Assembly: GCA_949283145.1 (NCBI GenBank)
Contig: CASDRL010000028.1
Location: 1-38,828, forward strand
DNA from: an uncultured Clostridia bacterium
GTDB taxonomy: Bacteria > Bacillota > Clostridia > Christensenellales > CAG-917
Reading direction: 5' to 3'
DNA length: 38,828 nucleotides
Position 1 is the first letter of the stretch. The number at the start of each line of letters is the position of its first letter. Below are positions 7,151 to 16,342 of the stretch, piece after piece. The notes beneath the pieces are model-generated. The model had not been told where the DNA came from, did no database searches, and saw nothing but the letters and a program-made list of their open reading frames with translations. The position numbers and the translations under genes were made by a program.

Positions 7151-8138
7151 TGTAAAACCTCTCCGTTCTGCCATGCCACGATGTCATGACTTCGTAGTCC
7201 GTTGTGCCGCGCGCCGCGGCGACCCTCTCCGCCGTGAGTTCATCGCCTAACAAAACGACGGGATCGCCAACGCGCACGGGGATGTCCCCGACGTCGACCG
7301 CGAACATGTCCATACACACGCTGCCGAGGACGGGACAGAGCCTTCCGTTCACGAGCACCGGGGAAGGGAGCTCTTTGTACACACCGTCGAAATAGCCGCC
7401 GAAGACGACCGCGACGGTGCAGTCGCGCGTAGCCTCGGTGCACCCGTAGCCCACACACTCCCCAGCTCTCACCTTCCTCACCGCGATGACTCGGCTCTCC
7501 ACCCGCATGGCGCCGCGGTAAGCCGCGTGACCTATGCGCACCATGTCGTGAAGAGAGCTCCTCATCCCGAGAGAAGAGCTGGACGCCATATGCGCCGTAA
7601 CGGAGGGGAATTCCGCCTTGAAGATCTTTGCGACGGCGAGGAATTTTTCCGCCTGCGCCTCATCGGGCGCACGGAAGTGGGAGTAGACCCCGTCCGGTGT
7701 CAAGCCCCTAATAGAGAGAAAGCGGCACACCTCGCCCGCGTCCTCTGCGGGGAAACCGAGACGGTGCATCCCGGTGTCGAATTTGATGTGGAACGCGGGT
7801 CTCGACGAGGGCGGCATATCCGCGAGCGCGCGGAGCGTCTCTCCGTCCGCAACGGCTGCGGTGAGCCCGTTCTCCGCCGCGGTGCGCAGCCCGTCCGCGG
7901 GGCATACCGCGACCAAAACAGGGGTTTTAATGGAGCATTTACGCAACTCAACCCCTTCTTCGAGCGTTGCGACACCGAAGAAGTCCGCCTTGTCCCTAAG
8001 AGCGCGCGCGACCTCCGTCATGCCGTGCCCGTAGGCGTCGGCTTTGACCATGACCAGCACCCGCACCCCGGTGAGGGCGCGGACTGCCGCGACGTTGCGG
8101 CGTATCACGCCGAGATCCACATATTGTCCGAGACGCAC
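7041..8138 (-). CDS. alr: alanine racemase
   Basis: 365 residues. The PLP-lysine motif is VKADAYGHG (about 32-40). The second catalytic tyrosine lies in VGYG (about 250), followed by VCMDMFAVDVG as in the family. It makes D-Ala for peptidoglycan. Family homology ends at about YEVMTSWHGRTERFYID; the last 35-40 residues (Gly/Arg/Glu-rich) are read through the start of the cyclo-ligase gene and have no family counterpart, giving an overlap of 110-134 nt. Start GTG with GGAGGGAAA directly in front. Usual length is 370-390. Confidence 0.92.
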   Translation of the reverse strand: MRLGQYVDLGVIRRNVAAVRALTGVRVLVMVKADAYGHGMTEVARALRDKADFFGVATLEEGVELRKCSIKTPVLVAVCPADGLRTAAENGLTAAVADGETLRALADMPPSSRPAFHIKFDTGMHRLGFPAEDAGEVCRFLSIRGLTPDGVYSHFRAPDEAQAEKFLAVAKIFKAEFPSVTAHMASSSSLGMRSSLHDMVRIGHAAYRGAMRVESRVIAVRKVRAGECVGYGCTEATRDCTVAVVFGGYFDGVYKELPSPVLVNGRLCPVLGSVCMDMFAVDVGDIPVRVGDPVVLLGDELTAERVAAARGTTDYEVMTSWHGRTERFYIDQAGSTQESECRGGKDERRGEGVGVGSDHGRAHLP

Positions 8139-8189
8139 TTTCCCTCCGTTCGGACATCATATGCCGCGAGGGAGAGAAAGATGTCTCAC

Positions 8190-8210
8190 GGGCGGGACGG
8201 CGCCCCGCCC
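8190..8210 (-). terminator. GC-rich hairpin between the ACT gene and alr
   Basis: Stem GGGCGGG / CCCGCCC with a 7-nt loop, 9 nt after the ACT-protein stop. There is no T-run, so it may be a weak or processing hairpin and not a full terminator. Confidence 0.35.
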
Positions 8211-8219
8211 GGATCGGGT

Positions 8220-8603
8220 TCATTTGAGCAGCGCTTCCGCCCTCTCCGCGTCATCCGTCTTGAAGAGGATGAGCGCCTTGCCGCCGCTGCGGGAATAGGA
8301 GTAGACATACTCCAGGTTGACCCCTTCCTCGCTGAGTTTGCCGAGGGTGGCGGTGAGGGAACCGGGCTTGTCCGGCACCTCGATGCCGACGAGGTCTCCG
8401 CGCGCGGTGGTGAACCCCGCCGCCGTGAGCGCCGCCTGCGCCTTGTCGTTGTCGTCGGTGACGAGCCTCACGATGCCGAAATCTCTGGTGTCGGCAATGT
8501 TGAGGCTCTCAACGTTGACGTTCGCCTCGGAAAGCGCGCCGAGAAGAGCGTGCAGTCTGCCCTTTCTGTTCTCCAAAAATACTGCGATCTGGTTTACGCG
8601 CAT
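8220..8603 (-). CDS. tandem ACT-domain protein
   Basis: 127 residues forming two ACT domains (about 1-65 and 68-127). The first opens MRVNQIAVFLENRKGRL and the second DLVGIEVPDKPGSL, each with the Gly/Leu turn that binds amino acids in this fold. Such stand-alone ACT proteins commonly follow phenylacetate-CoA ligase and indolepyruvate oxidoreductase genes in anaerobes, where they probably sense an aromatic amino acid. It lies 15 nt after paaK with ribosome site AAGGAGGAG, in the same transcript. Confidence 0.9.
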   Translation of the reverse strand: MRVNQIAVFLENRKGRLHALLGALSEANVNVESLNIADTRDFGIVRLVTDDNDKAQAALTAAGFTTARGDLVGIEVPDKPGSLTATLGKLSEEGVNLEYVYSYSRSGGKALILFKTDDAERAEALLK

Positions 8604-8618
8604 GGTCTCCTCCTTATC

Positions 8619-9926
8619 TTATATCTTGCGTTTGTCGATGATGCGGACGGTCTTGCCCTCGGAAAGGGGCAGGCTGTCCGGCGAGACGAGGGTGATCTTC
8701 GCGCCCACGCCGAGGTTGCCCATCATGTCGTGCTCTATCCTCTTGCGGATGGCTTCCACGTCCTTGACCTCATCGGAGAATGCGTGGGGAGCGAGCTCCA
8801 CCTGGATCTCCATCGTGTCGAGGTTGCCGACGCGGTCGACGATGATCTGATAGTGCGAGCCGACGATCTCGTTGATGTTCATGAGCACGGACTCGATCTG
8901 CGAGGGGAAGACGTTGACGCCGCGGATGATGAGCATATCGTCCGTTCTGCCGCTGACGCGCTTCATCCTGACAAGCGTTCTGCCGCACTCGCACTTGTCG
9001 TGCCAGAGCGCGCTGATGTCGCGGGTGCGGTAACGGATGAGGGGCATACCCTGCTTGTTGAGGGTGGTGAAGACCAGCTCGCCCGTGACGCCGTCCGGGA
9101 CGGGCTGCAGGGTGACGGGGTCGACGATCTCGGGATAGAAGAAGTCCTCCATCACGTGCAGACCGCACTGATAGGGGCAGCTCATGGACACGCCGGGCCC
9201 GCTGATCTCGCTGAGTCCGTAGATGTCGTAAGCGGTGATGTTGAGCTTGCGCTCTATCTCCTTCTTCATGTTCTCCGACCACGGCTCCGCGCCGAAGATG
9301 CCGACGCGCAGCTTGAAGTCCTTGATGTCATAGCCCGCCTTCTCGATGCCCTCGCCGATGACCATAGCATAGGACGGGGTGCATGCGAGCGCGGTGGCGC
9401 CGAAGTCCTTGATGAGGGTGATCTGTCTCATCGTGTTGCCCGCGGACGCGGGGACGGTGACGGAGCCCAGCTTCTCGGAGCCGTAGTGCAGCCCGAGACC
9501 GCCCGTAAACAGCCCGTAGCCGTAGGAGACGTGCACGATGTCTTCCTTGCCGCATCCCGCCATGACGAGGGCGCGGGCGGCGCACTCCGCCCAGTCGTCT
9601 ATGTCACGGTTGGTGAGACCGACGACAGTGAGTTTGCCGGTGGTGCCGCTGGACGCGTGCACACGCGCGATCTCGCTGATGGGCAGCGCGAAGCACCCGA
9701 AAGGATAGTTCGCTCTGAGGTCCGCCTTTGTGGTGAAAGGCAGCTTGGCGATGTCCTCGATGCCCTTGATGTCCTCGGGCTTCAAGCCGATGGCATCCAT
9801 CTTGGCGCGGAAATAGGGCGCGCCTTCGTAAGTCCTCCTGACGACGTCGACGAGACGCGCGGATTGCAGCGCGGTCATCTCGTCGCGGGACATTGTCTCG
9901 ATCTTTTCGTTGTAGTATTTCATCAT
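8619..9926 (-). CDS. paaK: phenylacetate-CoA ligase family protein
   Basis: 435 residues. P-loop ASSGTTGK (91-98), the YGLSE motif, RYRTRD (AMP contacts) and a C-terminal catalytic region matching PaaK. A Cys pair around CPYQCG and another near CECG are present, as in the zinc-containing members of this family. It activates aryl acetates with ATP and CoA; next to IorAB it would recover or use ATP with phenylacetyl-, hydroxyphenylacetyl- or indoleacetyl-CoA. The start is ATGATG: GGGAGGA fits the second ATG (9923) better by spacing. It overlaps the iorB stop by 1-4 nt. Confidence 0.93.
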   Translation of the reverse strand: MMKYYNEKIETMSRDEMTALQSARLVDVVRRTYEGAPYFRAKMDAIGLKPEDIKGIEDIAKLPFTTKADLRANYPFGCFALPISEIARVHASSGTTGKLTVVGLTNRDIDDWAECAARALVMAGCGKEDIVHVSYGYGLFTGGLGLHYGSEKLGSVTVPASAGNTMRQITLIKDFGATALACTPSYAMVIGEGIEKAGYDIKDFKLRVGIFGAEPWSENMKKEIERKLNITAYDIYGLSEISGPGVSMSCPYQCGLHVMEDFFYPEIVDPVTLQPVPDGVTGELVFTTLNKQGMPLIRYRTRDISALWHDKCECGRTLVRMKRVSGRTDDMLIIRGVNVFPSQIESVLMNINEIVGSHYQIIVDRVGNLDTMEIQVELAPHAFSDEVKDVEAIRKRIEHDMMGNLGVGAKITLVSPDSLPLSEGKTVRIIDKRKI

Positions 9927-10501
9927 TCCTCCCTCTGACCGTATCCGCGCTCCAGCGCACGACGGTTTATCTCATAAAGTTTGGGTTTGACGGCGGCTTT
10001 GAGCGCCGCGTCCATGCTCTTGAAGGGCACGCCGAGATGCGCCGCAAGAGCGCCAAGCATTACGACGTTGACGGAACGCAGTTCGCCGAGCTCCTCCGCA
10101 ACGGCGAGCGCGTCCACCGCGACGACCTTGCCCGCGCGGGCGTTGAGCTCGTCGAGGATGTCCTCGGGATATTTCCTCGCGCCCGTGATGACGGGCATGG
10201 GCAGGATGCGCTGGGTGTTGACCACCACTGTGCCGCTCTTTTTGAGATAGTTGATGTAGCGGAGAGCCTCCAGCTCCTCAAAGGCGAGGATGACATCCGC
10301 GTCGCCCACGCCAACGATGGGGCTCATAACTTGAGGCGCGATCTTGACGTGCGTGACCACGCTGCCGCCCCTCTGCGACATGCCGTGCACCTCGGAGAGC
10401 TTGCAGTCGCTGCCATCTATCTCGGCAAGCGCGCCGAGCACTCTGGACGCGAGCAGAGTCCCCTGCCCGCCTACGCCGACGATGAGAATGTTCGCTTTCA
10501 T
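9923..10501 (-). CDS. iorB: indolepyruvate oxidoreductase subunit beta
   Basis: 192 residues from ATG at 10501. It begins with the gamma-type fold motif NILIVGVGGQGTLLAS (4-19) and contains SEVHGMSQRGGSV, diagnostic of the IorB/pyruvate-ferredoxin oxidoreductase gamma family. It pairs with IorA to oxidise arylpyruvates with ferredoxin and CoA. The start overlaps the iorA stop by 4 nt (ATGA), so subunits are translated in a coupled way. A longer frame from 10642 lies inside iorA and is not used. Confidence 0.95.
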   Translation of the reverse strand: MKANILIVGVGGQGTLLASRVLGALAEIDGSDCKLSEVHGMSQRGGSVVTHVKIAPQVMSPIVGVGDADVILAFEELEALRYINYLKKSGTVVVNTQRILPMPVITGARKYPEDILDELNARAGKVVAVDALAVAEELGELRSVNVVMLGALAAHLGVPFKSMDAALKAAVKPKLYEINRRALERGYGQREE

Positions 10502-12219
10502 TTCCTGCCCTCCTTTATCGCTCCGAAGCGGCACACCTTGGCGCAGAGACCGCACCCCACGCAGAGGGAAGCGTTGATCTTCGCCGAGCCGTCCGCTTGT
10601 TTCTCGATGGCGGGGCATCCGAGACGGAAGCACATCCCGCACTTTCTGCAGTCCTCCACCGTGCAGGCGGGGGGATAATGCCTGTCGAGCAGCGCGCAGG
10701 GACGCTTGGCGACGATGACGGACACGCCGTCGCGCTCCACTTCCTCTTTGACCGCCTTCTCGACTTCCGCAAGGTCATAGCTGTCCACCACTCTCACGCT
10801 GTCGCAGCCCACCGTCTTGCAGAGAGCCACGATGTCGAGGATCTTGGCGGGCTCCTGTTTCAGAGTGAGACCGGTCGCGGGGTGCTGCTGATGCCCCGTC
10901 ATGCCCGTGGTGGAATTGTCAAGGATGATGAGGGTGATGTTGCTCTTGTTGTAAACGGCGTTGATGACGCCCGTGATGCCGCTGTGGATGAAGGTGCTGT
11001 CCCCGATGACCGCGACGGTCTTTTTGGACTGCTCTCTCCCCCTCGCCTTCTCGAAGCCGTGCGCCATGCCCACACTCGCGCCCATGCAGAGCACGGTGTC
11101 CACCGCGGCGAGAGGCGGCTGCGCGCCGAGGGTGTAACACCCGATGTCGGCGTTGACGGTGAGTTTGAGTTTGCTCAGGATGTAGAACACTCCGCGATGG
11201 GGGCATCCCGCACACATGACGGGGGGACGGATGGGAAGGTCGAGCTTTTCGACTTCCGTCTTCACGCCCGTGAGTTTCTCGCGGATGATCGCAACGGAGA
11301 GCTCGCCCTGTTTGGAGAACAGGCTCTTGCCCTCACAAGGCACGCCGTGCGCTTTGAGCTGATTTTCAATGAAGGGCTCCAGCTCCTCGACGACGACGAG
11401 GCGCTTCACCTTCTTCGCGAACTCGCGCACCTTCTCTATCGCGAGAGGATAGACGATGCCGAGCTTGAGGACGGACGCCTCCGGCACAGCCTCGCGGACA
11501 TACTGATAAACGACGCCGCTGCACACGATGCCGAGATCGGTGCCGCGCATCTCCTCGCGGTTGACGTCAAAACCGTTGACGTCCGCGGCAAGTCTGTCCT
11601 CGCGCGCTTCGACGGCGACATGCCTGCCGATGGCGGAAGAGGGCATCATCGTATATTTGCTCACGTCCTTGACATAGGGACGGAGGGGGACTTCCGTCCT
11701 CTCCTCTTCCTCCACGAAACTCTGGGAATGCGCGAGCCTCGTCGTGGTGCGCACGAACACGGGAGTGTCATACTCCTCCGAAAGAGCGAACGCGCGCTTG
11801 GTGAACTCCTTCGCCTCCGCGCTGTCCGCGGGCTCGAACATGGGGATGTGCGCGCTGCGCGCATAGAACCTCGTGTCCTGCTCGTTCTGGGAGCTGTGCA
11901 TCCCGGGATCGTCCGCGGCGAGGATGACCAAACCGCCGTTGACGCCCGTGTATGCCGCGGTGAACATGGGATCCGCCGCGACGTTGACGCCGACGTGCTT
12001 CATGCACACCATACTGCGCGCGCCCGCATAGGAAGCGCCCGCCGCCACCTCGAAGGCGACCTTTTCGTTGGGTGCCCACTCGGCGTAGACTTCGTCGTAC
12101 TTCGCGATGCACTCGCTCACTTCCGTGGAGGGGGTGCCGGGATAGGCAGAGACCACCCTCACTCCCGCCTCGTAAGCTCCGCGCGCGATCGCTTCGTTGC
12201 CAAGCATCAGTTTTTTCAT
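10498..12219 (-). CDS. iorA: indolepyruvate ferredoxin oxidoreductase subunit alpha
   Basis: 573 residues. The N-terminal pyrimidine-binding half opens MKKLMLGNEAIARGAYEAG and has SAYPGTPSTE. The central TPP-binding half has GDSTFIHSGITG and NSTTGMTGHQ. The C-terminus carries a two-cluster ferredoxin domain: CRKCGMCFRLGC and CVGCGLCAKVC. It decarboxylates indolepyruvate, phenylpyruvate or hydroxyphenylpyruvate to the aryl-acetyl-CoA. The length is a little short of the usual 580-620 but all motifs are present. Ribosome site AAGGACGG. Confidence 0.95.
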   Translation of the reverse strand: MKKLMLGNEAIARGAYEAGVRVVSAYPGTPSTEVSECIAKYDEVYAEWAPNEKVAFEVAAGASYAGARSMVCMKHVGVNVAADPMFTAAYTGVNGGLVILAADDPGMHSSQNEQDTRFYARSAHIPMFEPADSAEAKEFTKRAFALSEEYDTPVFVRTTTRLAHSQSFVEEEERTEVPLRPYVKDVSKYTMMPSSAIGRHVAVEAREDRLAADVNGFDVNREEMRGTDLGIVCSGVVYQYVREAVPEASVLKLGIVYPLAIEKVREFAKKVKRLVVVEELEPFIENQLKAHGVPCEGKSLFSKQGELSVAIIREKLTGVKTEVEKLDLPIRPPVMCAGCPHRGVFYILSKLKLTVNADIGCYTLGAQPPLAAVDTVLCMGASVGMAHGFEKARGREQSKKTVAVIGDSTFIHSGITGVINAVYNKSNITLIILDNSTTGMTGHQQHPATGLTLKQEPAKILDIVALCKTVGCDSVRVVDSYDLAEVEKAVKEEVERDGVSVIVAKRPCALLDRHYPPACTVEDCRKCGMCFRLGCPAIEKQADGSAKINASLCVGCGLCAKVCRFGAIKEGRK

Positions 12220-12253
12220 ATTTCCGTCCTTAATGTTTATTTGCTCTTATATC

Positions 12254-12285
12254 GCACAAAACGAGGTTCATGTACCGTTTTGCGC
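12254..12285 (-). other. hairpin between acyl-CoA synthetase gene and iorA
   Basis: On the minus strand GCGCAAAACG (12276-12285) and CGTTTTGTGC (12254-12263) pair over 10 bp with one G-T pair and a 12-nt loop. No T-run follows; TATAAG lies just after it. It could be an RNA stability or attenuation element in the 80-nt gap before iorA. Confidence 0.4.
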
Positions 12286-12299
12286 CGTTCAACCTTCGT

Positions 12300-13940
12300 T
12301 CAGTGCGTGACCTGCACCTCGACAAGGCTCTCCTCGCCGCAATATTTTTCTCTCAGCTTCGGCTTCTCGATCTTGCCGGTGGGGTTGCGCGGCACCTTGT
12401 CAAAGATGATCCTGCGCGGACGCTTGTATCTGGGCAGCGCGGCACAGAATGCGTTGATGTCCTCCTCCGTCCAGCTCGCGTACTCGGGCTTGAGCTCCAC
12501 GATGGCGGCAGCGATCTCACCGAGTCTCGCGTCCGGAAGACCGATGACCGCGACATCGCGCACCGCTTCGCAGGAGCGGATGAAATCCTCGATCTGCACG
12601 GGATAAAGGTTCTCGCCGCCCATGATGATGACGTCCTTCTTCCTGTCTACGAGATAGATGAAACCTTCCTCGTCCTCGCGCGCCATGTCCCCCGTGAAGA
12701 GCCAACCGTCCGAGAGCACCGCAGCGGTCGCCTTTTCGTCGTGATAATAGCACACCATCACGCCGTCGCCCTTGACCGCGAGCTCGCCCACTTCGCCGGG
12801 AGCGACATCCTCGTGTGCGTCGTTGACGATGCGGGTCTGCCAACCATAGCCCGCCTTGCCGATGGCGCCAACCTTGCGGATGTTCTCCACGCCGAGGTGC
12901 ACGCAGCCGGGACCTATGCTCTCGCTCAGCCCGTAGTTGGTGTCGTATTCGTGCGCGGGGAAGACCTTCTTCCACCTCTGTATGAGGGAGGGAGGCACGG
13001 GCTGCGCCCCGATGTGCATCAGTCTCCAATGCGAGAGATCGTAGTCTTCGAGGCGGATGTCGCCGTTGTCGATGGCGTCCAGGATGTCCTGCGCCCACGG
13101 GACGAGCAGCCATACGATGGACACGTTCTCCTCCGAGACGGTCTGCATGATCCACTTAGGACTGACGCCTTTCAGAAGCACGGCACGGCTGCCCGAGACG
13201 AGGGAGCCGAACCAGTGCATCTTCGCGCCCGTGTGATAGAGGGGCGGCATGCAGAGGAAGACGTCGTCATGTGTCTGCGAGTGGTGCTTCTGCTCCGTGA
13301 GTGCTGCGCGCATGAGCGCCTTGTGACGGTGCAGGATGGCTTTGGGGAAGCCCGTCGTGCCGCTGGAGAAATATATCGCGGCATAGTCCTCGTCCGTGAT
13401 CTCGACATCGGGGCGCCCTGCGGGAGCGGCGGCGATGAGCTCGTCATAGCTCTCCGCAAAGGTGGGGCAATCCTCGCCCACAAAGAGCATGCCTTCGATC
13501 TTGTTCAGCTCTCCGAAGACGGACTCCACTCTCCCGATGAACTCCTTGCCGAACACAAGCACGCTGACGTCCGCAAGGTCGAGGCAGTATTTGATCTCGT
13601 CTGCGGTATATCTGTAATTGAGGGGGACGGCGAGACCGCCCGCTTTCAGGATGCCGAAATAGATGGGCAGCCATTCCAGACAGTTCATGAGCAGCACGCC
13701 CACCTTCTCTCCCCTTCTGAGCCCGTGGGCGAGGAGAAGATTGGCGAATTTGTCCGCAAGAGTGTCGAACTCCTTCCACGTCATCTCTCTGCGGTGCTCC
13801 TCGTGCGGGGTGACCTCGACGAGGGCGTAGTCCTTCCACGTGAGCTTATGTTTCTCTTTGAGCTCGGGGTTGATCTCGACAAGACAGGTCTCGTCGCCGT
13901 AGAGCTCCGCATTCCTTTCCAAAAACCGTGTGATCGGCAT
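12300..13940 (-). CDS. AMP-dependent acyl/aryl-CoA synthetase
   Basis: 546 residues, class I adenylate-forming enzyme. P-loop YFSSGTTGFPK (190-200), motif TNYGLSE, hinge motif GWLFTGDMA, DRKKDVIIMGGENLYP, and the C-terminal catalytic Lys in NPTGKIEK (about 519). No signal peptide. It likely activates a fatty or aromatic acid; the context suggests an aromatic or 2-oxo acid catabolite. It lies between the aconitase-family gene and iorA on the same strand. The exact substrate cannot be read. Confidence 0.9.
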   Translation of the reverse strand: MPITRFLERNAELYGDETCLVEINPELKEKHKLTWKDYALVEVTPHEEHRREMTWKEFDTLADKFANLLLAHGLRRGEKVGVLLMNCLEWLPIYFGILKAGGLAVPLNYRYTADEIKYCLDLADVSVLVFGKEFIGRVESVFGELNKIEGMLFVGEDCPTFAESYDELIAAAPAGRPDVEITDEDYAAIYFSSGTTGFPKAILHRHKALMRAALTEQKHHSQTHDDVFLCMPPLYHTGAKMHWFGSLVSGSRAVLLKGVSPKWIMQTVSEENVSIVWLLVPWAQDILDAIDNGDIRLEDYDLSHWRLMHIGAQPVPPSLIQRWKKVFPAHEYDTNYGLSESIGPGCVHLGVENIRKVGAIGKAGYGWQTRIVNDAHEDVAPGEVGELAVKGDGVMVCYYHDEKATAAVLSDGWLFTGDMAREDEEGFIYLVDRKKDVIIMGGENLYPVQIEDFIRSCEAVRDVAVIGLPDARLGEIAAAIVELKPEYASWTEEDINAFCAALPRYKRPRRIIFDKVPRNPTGKIEKPKLREKYCGEESLVEVQVTH

Positions 13941-13987
13941 ATCTTTTCAGTCCTTCTCCACCGCCGCGGCGCCGCGCCGCGATGCGG

Positions 13988-16183
13988 TCATTTTCTGTCG
14001 AATTTGTAGTAGTTGATGAGGCACCCGTCCAGCACGATGCGCTTTTCGGTGTCCGTAAGCGCGTCCATATAAAGGGTGATGTCGCGCGCCTCACCGCCCC
14101 TCACGAGCTTTGCCGCGAACTCCTTCGCGCCGCTCTCCACCGCCGTTCTCACGCCCGGGATGACGACGATGTCGCCGAGCTCGAACTCGGTGTCACGGCT
14201 GATGAGGGGGAGCATGCCCCAATTGATGAGGTTGGAGCGGTAGCGCTTGGTGGCGTACTCGCGGGCGATGTTCGCGCTGCCGCCGAGGAAACGCTGGCAG
14301 CTTGCCGCCTGTTCGCGCGCGCTGCCGTCGCCGGGCTTCACCGCAAAGACCGCGCTGCCCACCGTCAGCTCGCCCTTGACGCCGCATAGTTCCGCCGCCG
14401 CTTTCACATCCGCGTTGCCGCCGTCGCGCACCTCTTTGGAACGCCCGACATAGCCAGGATCTTTTCTGCTCAGCGCGAACTCCGCAAGACGGAGCGGATT
14501 GCTGCGGTAAGAGGAGGTCTCGCCCGAGGGGATGAGCTCATCTGTCGTGGTGACGGGGTCATTGATGACGCTGCAAAGTTTGACGGCGAGGTTGTCCTTC
14601 AAAGGCTCGCTCGCGGGGATATCCGTGATGTTGGGTCCGTAGACGAGTTCCACGGAAGAGTCCGCCTTGCCGAAGCCGTTGTAGACGCGGGAGGCGTAGA
14701 CCGCGGAGTCATACTCGAAGGGCGCGATGTTCTCCTCGAAATCGAGACCGAGGGCGGAAGTCAGCACGCCGCCGTTCGCCGCCGTCGCCGCGATGGATCT
14801 CGCGTCCATGAGCGCGACGGACGCCACCTGCCCTTCTGCTGGCTTGGAGCCCTCTCTGCGCTCGAAGTTGCGGGTGGTGTGACGGATGGAGAATCCGTTG
14901 TTGCAGGGCACGTCGCCCGCCCCGAAGCAGGGGCCGCAGAAGCAGGGTTTGAGCACAGCGCCGCTCTCGATCAGGGAGGCGATGTACCCATTCCTGACCA
15001 ACGCGAGGTTGGTGGGCTGGCTGCCGGGATAAACGGTGAGGTTGAACGCTCCCGTGCCGACCGCCTTGCCTTTCAGGATATTTGCGGCGACGGCGAGGTT
15101 GTCGTAGGTGCCGCCCGCGCATCCCGCGATGACACCCTGTGACACGACGATCTTCCCGTCCACGATCTTATCCGTGAGCCTGAAAGCACCCGGCTTCAGT
15201 CCGAGCAGCTTGCAGCCGTTCTCTTCCGTCTCCTCGAGGATCTCGCGTGGGTGCGCGATGAGCTCCGCGAGCGGGACCACGTTGGAGGGATGGAAGGGGA
15301 GCGCGATCATGGGCTCGACCTTGTCCAGCTCGATGACCACGGCGCCGTCGTAGAGCGCGCCCTCGCCCGGGGCAATGCGCCTGAACTCCTCTCCCCTGCC
15401 GTAGGCGGAGAGATAGTCCCGCACTTTGTCGTCCGTCATCCAGACGGAACTCAGGCACGTGCTCTCCGTCGTCATGACGTCGATGCCGTTGCGGTACTCG
15501 ACGGGGAGCGCGGCTATTCCCTCGCCCACGAATTCCAGCACTGCGTTCTTGACAAAACCGCTCTTGAAGGTCGCTCCGATGAGCGCGAGCGCGACATCCT
15601 GCGGGCCCACGCCCTTTCTGACTTTGCCTTTGAGCTCCACCGCGATGACGCGGGGATAAGCGATGTCGTATGTACGTCCGAGCAGCTGCTTGACAAGCTC
15701 CGGACCGCCCTCGCCTACCGCCATGGTGCCGAGCGCGCCGTAGCGGGTGTGGCTGTCGCTGCCCAGGATCATCTTCCCCGGCGCCGCGAACATCTCGCGC
15801 ATATAGCTGTGGATGACGGCTTGGTTGGCGGGCACATAAATGCCGCCGTACTTCTTTGCGGCGGAGAGCCCGAAGACGTGATCGTCCTCATTGATGGTGC
15901 CGCCCACCGCGCACAAGCTGTTGTGGCAGTTGGTGAGCACATAGGGCATCGGGAACTTCTCGAGCCCGCTCGCCCTCGCGGACTGGATGATGCCAACATA
16001 GGTGATGTCGTGGGACGCCATGGCGTCGAACTTCACCCTGAGTGCGGAGTCATCGCCCGAGGTGTTGTGGGCGGAGAGCACGGAATACGCCATGGTGCGC
16101 TTTGCGGAAGAGTCATTGCACTCCGCCGCGGGCACGAGGGTACCGTTTGCGAAACACATCTTCTGGTCATAAATTTTAAGCAT
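13988..16183 (-). CDS. aconitase-family hydratase
   Basis: 731 residues from ATG at 16183; TGAGG sits 9 nt in front, whereas the longer TTG start at 16198 overlaps this ribosome site. The [4Fe-4S] ligands are visible: Cys in GCAGGTYDN (equivalent to GSCTN of aconitase) and the CGPC pair in CFCGPCFGAGD. Substrate loops LGSDSHTRYGALG and the C-terminal swivelling domain (FLGGSANIAREYATKRYRSN) are present. It resembles the distinct Clostridia hydratase subfamily of COG1048 more than canonical AcnA or LeuC. Substrate unknown: a role in amino-acid-derived acid metabolism is suggested by its position as first gene before the acyl-CoA synthetase/IorAB/PaaK run. Confidence 0.88.
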   Translation of the reverse strand: MLKIYDQKMCFANGTLVPAAECNDSSAKRTMAYSVLSAHNTSGDDSALRVKFDAMASHDITYVGIIQSARASGLEKFPMPYVLTNCHNSLCAVGGTINEDDHVFGLSAAKKYGGIYVPANQAVIHSYMREMFAAPGKMILGSDSHTRYGALGTMAVGEGGPELVKQLLGRTYDIAYPRVIAVELKGKVRKGVGPQDVALALIGATFKSGFVKNAVLEFVGEGIAALPVEYRNGIDVMTTESTCLSSVWMTDDKVRDYLSAYGRGEEFRRIAPGEGALYDGAVVIELDKVEPMIALPFHPSNVVPLAELIAHPREILEETEENGCKLLGLKPGAFRLTDKIVDGKIVVSQGVIAGCAGGTYDNLAVAANILKGKAVGTGAFNLTVYPGSQPTNLALVRNGYIASLIESGAVLKPCFCGPCFGAGDVPCNNGFSIRHTTRNFERREGSKPAEGQVASVALMDARSIAATAANGGVLTSALGLDFEENIAPFEYDSAVYASRVYNGFGKADSSVELVYGPNITDIPASEPLKDNLAVKLCSVINDPVTTTDELIPSGETSSYRSNPLRLAEFALSRKDPGYVGRSKEVRDGGNADVKAAAELCGVKGELTVGSAVFAVKPGDGSAREQAASCQRFLGGSANIAREYATKRYRSNLINWGMLPLISRDTEFELGDIVVIPGVRTAVESGAKEFAAKLVRGGEARDITLYMDALTDTEKRIVLDGCLINYYKFDRK

Positions 16184-16207
16184 AGAAAAATACCTCAATT
16201 AAAAACG

Positions 16208-16236
16208 ATTATATTCCACGCGCGCGCATAAGTCAA
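16208..16236 (-). promoter_or_regulatory. sigma-A promoter of the hydratase-ior-paaK operon
   Basis: On the minus strand: -35 TTGACT (16231-16236), 17-nt spacer, -10 TATAAT (16208-16213), about 25 nt before the hydratase ATG. This is the best promoter seen upstream of the 7.5-kb run. Confidence 0.88.
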
Positions 16237-16318
16237 ATCAAAATCGCAGACGGCGGCGCATGAAATGTGCGCGCGTCCGCGCATATTGTGCGCGAAAATG
16301 TTTATGGCGCGAAGGAAA

Positions 16319-16342
16319 GGCGGGGCATGACCCGCCGTTTTT
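16319..16342 (+). terminator. terminator-like hairpin in a gene-free stretch
   Basis: Stem GGCGGG / CCCGCC with GTTTTTC after it on the plus strand. No plus-strand gene precedes it, so it may end an unseen small RNA or be a relic. The rest of 16237-16460 shows only GCGC-rich sequence and no gene. Confidence 0.4.

Noticed and set aside
7527..9938. 803-codon plus-strand open frame opposite alr, ACT gene and paaK
   Set aside because: Antisense shadow of three genes with clear active-site motifs; the composition (His/Asp/Val/Arg-rich) is typical of such shadows.
10597..14009. long plus-strand open frames opposite iorA and the acyl-CoA synthetase gene
   Set aside because: Antisense shadows; no motifs, and they cross the promoter-side gap before iorA.
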